From: Herpetosiphonaceae bacterium
GTDB taxonomy: Bacteria; Chloroflexota; Chloroflexia; Chloroflexales; Kallotenuaceae
Assembly: GCA_036374795.1 (NCBI GenBank)
Contig: DASUTC010000090.1
Location: forward strand, 1-64,000
Reading direction: 5' to 3'
Length of the DNA stretch: 64,000 nucleotides
Below the pieces are notes generated by a model. It was not told the DNA's origin, made no database searches, and saw nothing but the letters and a program-made list of their open reading frames with translations. The position numbers and the translations under genes are program-made. Each line of letters opens with the position of its first letter. The stretch's first letter is position 1. Positions 57,832-64,000 of the stretch are shown piece by piece.

Positions 57832-58764
57832 ATGCGACGATTACTGTGGATCGTAGTTGGTGGACTGGTTGCGACCGTGTTTGTCGTCGGTGCGGTGCGG
57901 GCACAAGGCACAGACACGTTTCCATCGGTAATCAGTCTGCCGAACGGGTGGTTGCCTGAGGGCGTCGTAACGGGGCGCGGGCCGATCATCTACTCCGGGT
58001 CGCGCGCGAACGGCGCGATCTATGCCGCTGATCTGCGGACCGGCGAGGGGAGCATTCTGGTCGCTGGTGCGACGGGTCGTGTCGCGGTTGGTCTTGATTT
58101 TGATCGCCGGAGCAACTACATCTTTGTAGCGGGCGGCGCGACGGGCGATGCGTATGTGTACGATGCCGCAACCGGCGCGGAGGTAGCCTACTATGATTTC
58201 ACGTCGAGCACGGCAACCTTCATTAACGATGTGATCGTGACGCGCGACGCCGCCTACTTCACCGACTCGCGGCAACCTGTGCTCTACCGGGTGCCGTTGG
58301 GTCCGGCTGGGGAGGTTTCGGCAGCCGATGGATTCGAGGCCATTCCGCTGAGCGGCGCGTGGCAGCAAGGAACTGGTAACAATGCCAACGGGATCGAAGC
58401 GACCGCCGACGGGAAATCGCTCATCGTGGTTAACTCGTCCTTAGGCCGTCTGTTCGAGGTCGATCCCCAGAGCGGCGTTGCCACAGTGATCGACCTGGGC
58501 GGTGCCTCAGTCACGAATGGCGATGGCATTTTATTAAGCGGGCAGACCTTGTATGTGGTGCGCAACCGGCTTAATCAGATTGCCGTCGTTGAGCTGGCAC
58601 CCGATCTCAGCACCGGGACCGTCGTCGATACGATAACCAATCCGGCGTTTGATGTGCCCACGACGGTGGCCGCGTTTGGCAACAGCCTGTACGCGGTGAA
58701 TGCTCGCTTTGGCACGCCGAACACACCCGAAACGACCTACACGATTGTGCGTGTATCCCGCTAG
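57832..58764 (+). CDS. secreted SMP-30/YncE-like beta-propeller protein
   Basis: 310 residues from the ATG at 57832, with AAGGAG upstream; a GTG lies 9 bases earlier. The signal peptide covers about 1-25. Blade-like repeats follow, such as IYAADLRTGEGSILVAG, YVYDAATGAEVAYYDF, LFEVDPQSGVATVIDL and NANGIEATADGKSLIVVN. This is a six-bladed propeller of the SMP-30/gluconolactonase group, where the superfamily includes lactonases. The metal ligands of true lactonases cannot be assigned with confidence, so the activity is open. Confidence 0.75.
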   Translation: MRRLLWIVVGGLVATVFVVGAVRAQGTDTFPSVISLPNGWLPEGVVTGRGPIIYSGSRANGAIYAADLRTGEGSILVAGATGRVAVGLDFDRRSNYIFVAGGATGDAYVYDAATGAEVAYYDFTSSTATFINDVIVTRDAAYFTDSRQPVLYRVPLGPAGEVSAADGFEAIPLSGAWQQGTGNNANGIEATADGKSLIVVNSSLGRLFEVDPQSGVATVIDLGGASVTNGDGILLSGQTLYVVRNRLNQIAVVELAPDLSTGTVVDTITNPAFDVPTTVAAFGNSLYAVNARFGTPNTPETTYTIVRVSR

Positions 58765-58775
58765 CGCAGCGGGAT
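58755..58775 (+). terminator. short hairpin overlapping the stop of the beta-propeller gene
   Basis: ATCCCGCT (58755-58762) and AGCGGGAT (58768-58775) form an 8-bp stem with a 5-base loop that includes the end of the stop codon. There is no T-run. Confidence 0.4.
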
Positions 58776-58906
58776 CGTCGAGCCGCATCTTGCGCAGGGA
58801 CGAGGACTCGCCGGATCGTGTTCCGCCAGACCGCATCGGCGGCGTAGCCCTTCGCAGCGCAGCGCCACCCGGCGAGCAGCGCTGGAAGGAGGAGCTGGAT
58901 GCCTGG

Positions 58907-59875
58907 CTATGACTGATCTCGCCAGTGTGCGAGCGCCTGCTCAATCCTGGCGAGGTCGTCGTTGGTCAAGTCCCAATCGATGCCCTCGACCATCGCGCGC
59001 GCTTCGTAGGCATTGCGAATGCCAATGATCGCGCCCGTCACTGACGGTTGCCGGAGCACCCAGGCGATTGCGAGATCGCGTAGCGTGCGGCCATGGCGCT
59101 GGGCGATGCGCTGCAACATCGCGCGGAGCTGGCTGAGCTGCTGATAGGCGGGTGGCTGCGCGTACGCAAGGCGACGGCGAAAGTCAGTGGCGCTCAGCCG
59201 ATGCACATCAAACGAGTCAACCAGAAACCCACTGGCGAGGGGCGCCCAGGCGAGGACGCCAATGTGATGCTGCGCCGAGAACGGGAGCACGCTCTGTTCG
59301 ATGGCGCGGTTGAGCAGGTTATACTGATGCTGATTCGCGATCACGGGCGCGACGGCTAAGGCGCGCTCCACAAGCTCCACGGGGTGATTCGACAAACCGC
59401 CATATCGCACTTTGCCTTCGTCGATCAGCGCTTGCATGGCCTGCCACGACTCCTCGATCGGCGTGGTGGGATCGGGGTCGTGCAACTGGTAGAGGTCGAT
59501 ATAGTCGGTCTGGAGGTTGCGCAGACTCGCTTCTACTTCGCGGCGTATACTCGCCGGTGTGAGATTCTCATACCATGCGCCGCTCCGCGTGGGCAGCGTG
59601 CCACATTTCGTAAAAATCAGCATGCCGTCCCGTCGACCGCGCAGGGCGCGGCCAACGAGCTGCTCAGCCCGCCCCCAGCCGTAAAAGGGAGCGGTGTCGA
59701 TCCAGTTGATCCCCAGATCCATGGCGGTATGAATCGCCCGCAGGGCATCCGTCTCATCCTGGGGACCCCAGTCGATGGACCAGCCGGGCGATGAGCCGAT
59801 CGGGGCGGTGCCGATTCCGACGCGGGTAATCGCAAGGGTACTGCCGCCAAGTGGTCGCAGGGCAAGGGCGCTCAT
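58907..59875 (-). CDS. aldo/keto reductase
   Basis: 322 residues, TTGGAGG upstream on the minus strand. LRPLGGSTLAITRVGIGTAP is a typical opening. The tetrad residues lie in WIDTAPFYGWG (Asp, Tyr), IFTKCG (Lys) and LYQLHDPDPTTP (His). TGAIIGIRNAYEARAMVEG is the cofactor end. It differs clearly from the aldo/keto reductase at 21077. Near the rhamnosidase it could act on a sugar or sugar acid, but no substrate can be named. Confidence 0.9.
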   Translation of the reverse strand: MSALALRPLGGSTLAITRVGIGTAPIGSSPGWSIDWGPQDETDALRAIHTAMDLGINWIDTAPFYGWGRAEQLVGRALRGRRDGMLIFTKCGTLPTRSGAWYENLTPASIRREVEASLRNLQTDYIDLYQLHDPDPTTPIEESWQAMQALIDEGKVRYGGLSNHPVELVERALAVAPVIANQHQYNLLNRAIEQSVLPFSAQHHIGVLAWAPLASGFLVDSFDVHRLSATDFRRRLAYAQPPAYQQLSQLRAMLQRIAQRHGRTLRDLAIAWVLRQPSVTGAIIGIRNAYEARAMVEGIDWDLTNDDLARIEQALAHWRDQS

Positions 59876-60186
59876 ATGGCCTCCAAGGGTGCTGCTGGCG
59901 CAATGCCGGGTACGACATCAAGCGTACCGCGCCTGTCCCGACCTGCCTTCGGGCGTTGGTACAGGATCAACCTGACACGTGGTACACCTGTTACGTCGCC
60001 AGAAGCCGCCCAAGGGAACGCGCTGCCCACTGTGCGCAGCGCGAGCCGAGCAATCCATCCACGTACGGCCATGTTGAGCAGCCTCACGTCTCGTCGTGTG
60101 CGGCAGCGCGAATCATCGGCGTCCTGGTCCCCACAGGTCGTCGGTGTGTGTGGCCGCACGACGTGGGCAGCGGTGCGGTATCGGGA
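59876..60186. other. intergenic region between two minus-strand genes, nothing recognised
   Basis: The 311 bases separate the aldo/keto reductase from the esterase. No gene, hairpin or clear promoter was recognised. The ribosome binding site of the aldo/keto reductase lies at its left end. Confidence 0.5.
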
Positions 60187-61032
60187 CTACGAGGCGCTCA
60201 CAAAGCCATAGATCTGCAACCACTCCCTAAGCGTCGTGGTCCACGGATGGGCCTGATGGAACGGTGGCCCATCTCCAAGACCAAGCCCGTGCTGCCCGCG
60301 CTGATAGATATGCAGGTCAAAGGGGACGCCATGACGCCGCAGGGCAGCAGCAAACTCCAGGCTATTCTCGACTTTCACCGCCGGATCTTCCCAGGTGTGC
60401 CAGATGAAACAGGGCGGTGTTTGTGGAGTCACATGCAGCTCGTTTGAAAGCAGGTGGACCAGATCGGCTGACGGATGATCTCCGAGCAGGTTCTGCCTCG
60501 ACCCCTCGTGAGTAACGGGTCCCATCGAGATGACGGGATAGCACAGAATGCCGAGATCTGGTCGTGAGCTTTGCCGGTCAATCGGATCGGCGGCATCGGC
60601 GCGTCCCGCATCCCAGCGCGTGAGCAGGGTAGCGGCAAGATGACCGCCAGCCGACGATCCCATGACTCCAATCCGTGCGGCATCAAGCTGCCATTCCTCG
60701 GCCCGTGCCCGTACCAGCCGCAGCGCGCGGGTCACGTCATCCAGCATTGCGGGGTGGCGATAGCCCTCGGCGCCAAGCCGATACCGCAGGACAAAGGCGG
60801 TGATCCCATGCAGCGTGAGCCAGAGCGCATAATCATGTCCTTCATGGGGCGCCAGGTGGTGGTACCCACCGCCGGGGCAGACGACGATCGCCGCACCGGT
60901 CGGGGTTTCTCGCTGTGGCACGTAGGGCGTGAGGCTCGGATCGTCGTGGGGCGTCGCCCCACGGGCACGCGGTGGACTACCGTGCCAGAGGGGAATGGCG
61001 GGATATTGCAGGGTATGCGTACGGTCGTTCAT
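60187..61032 (-). CDS. alpha/beta-hydrolase, acetyl-esterase-like
   Basis: 281 residues. VVCPGGGYHHLAPHEG is the oxyanion-hole segment, GSSAGG (125-130) contains the nucleophile Ser127, and WEDPAVKVENSLEFAAALRRHGVPF followed by QRGQHGLGL provides the acid and His. This is the pattern of xylan or pectin acetyl esterases and BD-FAE-like enzymes. No signal peptide is present. Next to a rhamnosidase and a sugar importer it may remove acetyl groups from imported pectin oligosaccharides. Confidence 0.88.
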   Translation of the reverse strand: MNDRTHTLQYPAIPLWHGSPPRARGATPHDDPSLTPYVPQRETPTGAAIVVCPGGGYHHLAPHEGHDYALWLTLHGITAFVLRYRLGAEGYRHPAMLDDVTRALRLVRARAEEWQLDAARIGVMGSSAGGHLAATLLTRWDAGRADAADPIDRQSSRPDLGILCYPVISMGPVTHEGSRQNLLGDHPSADLVHLLSNELHVTPQTPPCFIWHTWEDPAVKVENSLEFAAALRRHGVPFDLHIYQRGQHGLGLGDGPPFHQAHPWTTTLREWLQIYGFVSAS

Positions 61033-61195
61033 CGCCGCGCTCCAATCCGCAGAACAAGGACCGGATCATGATACCGAACACATGCAACACGAGTTGGCGT
61101 CACGCGAGCGGGGAGCGCCGCCGCGAGATACGGCTACCCGCAGCGGTGCGTGTGTCCGGTTCACGCGCGCCCTCGGACGACTCAGCATCCACGCG

Positions 61196-62077
61196 CTACA
61201 GCGCTGCCACCTCTGGAATAATCTCGCGGCCAAACGTCTCAATCGGGGCGATCTCATGCGTATTTGGCATATTGAAGATGATATGCTGGATGCCGATGTC
61301 AGCCATCTCGCGGCAATACGCGACCACCTGGCTCGGCGTCATCCCATCGCTCGCCAGGTGAACCGTGCTGAGGACGGTGCGCTCGATCGCATCGTAGCTG
61401 CGGCCAACCGCGTCGCAGTGGCGGCGCAGCACCTCCAGCTTGCCGCGTAGCTCGTCGATGCCCAGTCGCCCGAAGAGATTACAGGCGTCGGCGTACTGTG
61501 CCACCAGGCGCAGCGTCTTCTGCTCGCCGCCGCCGCCGATCATAATCGGTGGGTGGGGCCTGCTTAACGGCTGGGGGCGGTTCAGCGGCTCGGCTAGCTG
61601 GTAGTGCGTTCCCTGATACGGCTGCGTGTCGTCGCGCCACATCTGCTGCGCGATCTTCAACGTCTCCTCAAGCTGCTCGAAGCGCTCCTTCAGCGGCGGG
61701 AAGGGCACCCCCAGGCCACGCGACTCGTGCTCATTCCAGGCTGCGCCGATGCCCAGATAGGCCCGGCCACCGGAGAGCACATCGAGCGTCGTCGCGGTTT
61801 TAATCAACACGCCGGGGTAGCGGTAGATCACGCCTGTCACCAGGGCGCCGAGCTTCACGCGCCTGGTCACGGCAGCCAGGTAGCTCAGCGCGGCGTACGC
61901 TTCCAGCATCGGCTCGTCGGGCGAGCCAATCACCGGAATCTGGAAAAAGTGATCCATGACCCACAGGCTGGCAAAGCCCGCGTTATCCGCCGCACGGCCA
62001 ATCTCGGCCAGCGTTGGTCCGATCGTGGCTGGCTGACCCGGCCAGGTGAACGAGGGAACTTGCAACCCGATCTGCAT
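61196..62077 (-). CDS. LLM-class F420-dependent oxidoreductase
   Basis: The start at 62077 is chosen because GGAAAGG lies 9 bases upstream. The 293-residue protein has the luciferase-like barrel: IGLQVPSFTW, AEIGRAADNAGFASLWVMDHFFQIP, LGALVTGVIYRYPGVLIKTATTLDVLSGGRAYLGIGAAWNEHE and PIMIGGGGEQKTLRLVAQYADACNLFG. The usual cofactor in such Chloroflexota and Actinobacteria proteins is F420; the substrate is unknown. An 18-bp palindrome lies 28 bases upstream. Confidence 0.9.
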   Translation of the reverse strand: MQIGLQVPSFTWPGQPATIGPTLAEIGRAADNAGFASLWVMDHFFQIPVIGSPDEPMLEAYAALSYLAAVTRRVKLGALVTGVIYRYPGVLIKTATTLDVLSGGRAYLGIGAAWNEHESRGLGVPFPPLKERFEQLEETLKIAQQMWRDDTQPYQGTHYQLAEPLNRPQPLSRPHPPIMIGGGGEQKTLRLVAQYADACNLFGRLGIDELRGKLEVLRRHCDAVGRSYDAIERTVLSTVHLASDGMTPSQVVAYCREMADIGIQHIIFNMPNTHEIAPIETFGREIIPEVAAL

Positions 62078-62104
62078 GACGTTCATCCTTTCCACAAGGG
62101 CAGG

Positions 62105-62122
62105 TGTGGACGCGCGTCCACA
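62105..62122 (-). promoter_or_regulatory. perfect 18-bp palindrome upstream of the LLM oxidoreductase
   Basis: TGTGGACGCGCGTCCACA is fully self-complementary and lies between the likely promoter region and the ribosome binding site of the gene. A TetR- or MarR-type operator is plausible. No regulator gene is adjacent. Confidence 0.5.
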
Positions 62123-62510
62123 TCGATGTTGTATGTGCCGCTACCATAGCACGGGCTGCAACTGCGAGATAGGTACGCGCCTGGAGTTGACGGTAGAAGA
62201 ATCACGAGTCTCCGTTGCGTGGGTTACTTTTTTCGCTGCTTAACATAAACTATTAGCTCTGGTAGGAGCGATGCGCGCTCGGTACACTACGTCGCGCTTA
62301 TGGCATGACGCCATAGAACACATCCATAGGATCATCGCCACGTACATCGATGGCCCATGCGCTATCAGACGCTTCCTGGTGCCAGTGACGAGTCTTGCCC
62401 ACCGGGTGTGATTCGTTGATTGGCCTGCCTGTATCGTACTCGTTGACGCACCGCACATCATAGCAGCCCACTGTGGCCTATGGTCGCTCGCTCGTAAAAG
62501 GATCCCCCCA
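62123..62510. other. divergent intergenic region, no supported gene
   Basis: No gene is supported. A second palindrome ACATCGATGT (62120-62129) abuts the operator-like site. Near 62311 a short TATGGC/GCCATA hairpin occurs. The permease start is preceded by AAAAGG. Confidence 0.4.
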
Positions 62511-63998
62511 ATGGTAGATTCCGTTCCTTCCGAACCTACCCACCCGGCCAACACCACGCTGAAAGCGCGTCTTTCCGACCTGTTGATCGTTGAACAGCAT
62601 GGTCTTGACCCAATTCCGGCGGATCAGCGGTACGGACAGCCGCGTGCCTTATTTTGGACCTGGCTTGGCGGCGCCTATAACTACGTGACGCTTGCCGCTG
62701 GCGCGCTCCTGATTCTGCTAGGCCTCAGCTTATGGCAGGCGCTGCTGGCTGTCGTGCTCGGCAATATCCTCGGCGCGATTGTTTTTGGCCTGTGTGCGCT
62801 GCCTGGGCCAATCACCGCAACAGCCACGATCGTCAACACCCGCGCGGCCTTTGGACACAAGGGCAACCTGTTCGCCGCAGCCATTAGCTTTGTGTCGGTG
62901 TCGGGATGGGTAGCAGTGAACTCGGTCTTTGCTGCGTTTGCGCTGTTTCAGGTGCTCCAGGTGGCGGGCATTTCACCCGGCACGACGCTCAAGGCCATCC
63001 TCGTCGCTGTGGTCCTGGTAGTACAAATGATCATCGCGATCGTCGGTCATGCGCTGGTGATGGCGCTTGAGCGTGTGTTTGCGGTTGGCGTGTCGATCGT
63101 GCTGACCGGCCTGCTCGTGGTGATTCTTCCGCGCGTCAATTGGGCATATCCCGCAGCCGCGACGCTGGCCGACAGCAGCGTCCTTGGCACATGGCTCCTG
63201 GCGGTGAGCCTGATGTTCGCCGGACCCCTAGCGTGGACAAACTATGCCGCCGATTATGCGCGCTACCTTCCACGCCAGACGAAAGGCACGCGCGTCGCGT
63301 TCTACAGCGCGCTCGGCATGGGTGCCGCCAATATCCTGGGCTGCTCGATCGGCGCGCTGCTGGCTACGCTCGTAGACATGAACGATCCGCTCGCCAATGT
63401 TCCGCATCTGCTGCCCGTCTGGTACATCCTGATCTTTCTCGCGGCGGTGCTGATCGGCGCGGTTGCGAACAACGTCATGAACCTGTACACCGCAGGGCTG
63501 GGCCTCTTAGCCTTACGAGTCCATGCGCCGCGCTGGATAGCGGTTCTGGTCATCGGCGTGATCGCCAGCATGATGACGTACATCGCCGTCTTTATGGTCG
63601 ATTTCATGACGTTCTATGCCCAATTGCTGTTGCTTTCCCTGTGCTTTCTTGCGCCGTGGGCCGCGATTCTGATTGTCGACTACTGGCTTCGAGGTGGTCG
63701 CTACCATATACGTGGCTTGCACACCTGGGGAAGTGGACCGTACTGGTTTCGCAACGGCGTGAACCGGTCAGCCGTCGTGGTGTACCTTGCAGGCATTATC
63801 GCGTCGTTCGCGTTTTCTAACTCCACGCTGTGGGCCAGCCCGCTGGTGATCGCCTACCTCGGAGGCGCAGATCTCAGCCTGTTTGTAGGCATGGTGCTGA
63901 CAGGAACGCTGTATTATGTTACGGAGCGCCGCACGATCGGGTCCGCGCGCTCAGCCGTACGAGCCGCTGAGGATGAGCACGTGAACGTTTCTCGCTAG
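62511..63998 (+). CDS. NCS1-family purine/cytosine-type permease
   Basis: 495 residues with about 12 membrane helices. VEQHGLDPIPADQRYGQPRALFWTWLGGAYNYVTLAAGALL is the typical NCS1 N-terminal segment, and SLMFAGPLAWTNYAADYARYLPRQT is a conserved loop of the family. Members import purines, cytosine, allantoin, hydantoins or thiamine precursors with Na+ or H+. The substrate cannot be read. The gene ends 2 bases before the window edge. Confidence 0.92.
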   Translation: MVDSVPSEPTHPANTTLKARLSDLLIVEQHGLDPIPADQRYGQPRALFWTWLGGAYNYVTLAAGALLILLGLSLWQALLAVVLGNILGAIVFGLCALPGPITATATIVNTRAAFGHKGNLFAAAISFVSVSGWVAVNSVFAAFALFQVLQVAGISPGTTLKAILVAVVLVVQMIIAIVGHALVMALERVFAVGVSIVLTGLLVVILPRVNWAYPAAATLADSSVLGTWLLAVSLMFAGPLAWTNYAADYARYLPRQTKGTRVAFYSALGMGAANILGCSIGALLATLVDMNDPLANVPHLLPVWYILIFLAAVLIGAVANNVMNLYTAGLGLLALRVHAPRWIAVLVIGVIASMMTYIAVFMVDFMTFYAQLLLLSLCFLAPWAAILIVDYWLRGGRYHIRGLHTWGSGPYWFRNGVNRSAVVVYLAGIIASFAFSNSTLWASPLVIAYLGGADLSLFVGMVLTGTLYYVTERRTIGSARSAVRAAEDEHVNVSR

Positions 63999-64000
63999 GA

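Noticed and set aside
62240-62557. 105-codon minus-strand ORF upstream of the NCS1 permease
   Set aside because: Overlaps the permease start, has no family match and no ribosome binding site.

Overview
The window is G+C-rich, densely coded bacterial DNA that fits the phylum Chloroflexota (Chloroflexales/Herpetosiphonales-like). The main support is one linked cluster encoding an alternative complex III and a caa3-type oxidase. Secreted proteins with Thr/Pro-rich linkers, an F420-type LLM oxidoreductase and several sugar-polymer genes are also compatible. The assignment is an inference from gene content. No rRNA or tRNA gene was seen.

Region 1 (1-15478) is a type VI secretion system (T6SS) locus, all on the plus strand: the 3' end of tssB, then tssC, hcp, tssE, tssF, tssG, vgrG, a PAAR-like tip gene, a MORN-repeat gene, tssK, tssL, a split and strongly shortened tssM, and an anchored beta-helix protein. 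No tssJ is present, and the periplasmic domain that normally makes up most of TssM is missing. TssM is reduced to its membrane and GTPase part, plus a second small ORF that keeps the post-GTPase motif and a membrane helix and then continues into a Thr/Pro/Ala-rich linker with an LPDTG motif. TssC carries a roughly 300-residue N-terminal extension with two repeats. I read this as a T6SS rebuilt for a cell envelope without a Proteobacteria-type outer membrane, and it is the most interesting part of the window. tssA and tssH/clpV are not in the window and could lie to the left.

Region 2 (15479-29500) is mixed: a SAM methyltransferase, a decayed dienelactone-hydrolase remnant, a double-length eukaryote-like phosphofructokinase with a short upstream ORF, a DUF998-type membrane protein, an aldo/keto reductase, a large secreted PL11-type rhamnogalacturonan lyase, and several small or poorly known genes separated by long gene-poor stretches.

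Region 3 (29600-45230) is the respiratory block. A well-formed sigma70-type promoter precedes actABCDEF (alternative complex III), a conserved two-helix protein, a SCO copper chaperone, and oxidase subunits II, I, III and IV. Subunit I carries the YSHP signature of A2-type oxidases. A convergent ccmF (cytochrome c maturation) shares a perfect 12-bp hairpin with the end of the oxidase operon. Quinol would be oxidised by the complex III, electrons passed through c-type haems to the oxidase, and haem attachment and CuA loading served by CcmF and SCO.

Region 4 (45597-64000) is mostly carbohydrate-related: a GHL10-type glycosidase behind a promoter/palindrome, a ROK repressor behind a strong promoter and a perfect 19-bp operator, a BTAD regulator, a complete sugar ABC importer (binding protein and two permeases, no ATPase), a GH78 alpha-L-rhamnosidase, a beta-propeller protein, an aldo/keto reductase, an alpha/beta-hydrolase esterase, an LLM oxidoreductase and an NCS1 permease. 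With the PL11 lyase of region 2 this suggests use of rhamnose-containing pectin. A 2-oxoacid dehydrogenase acyltransferase remnant lies under the ROK promoter.
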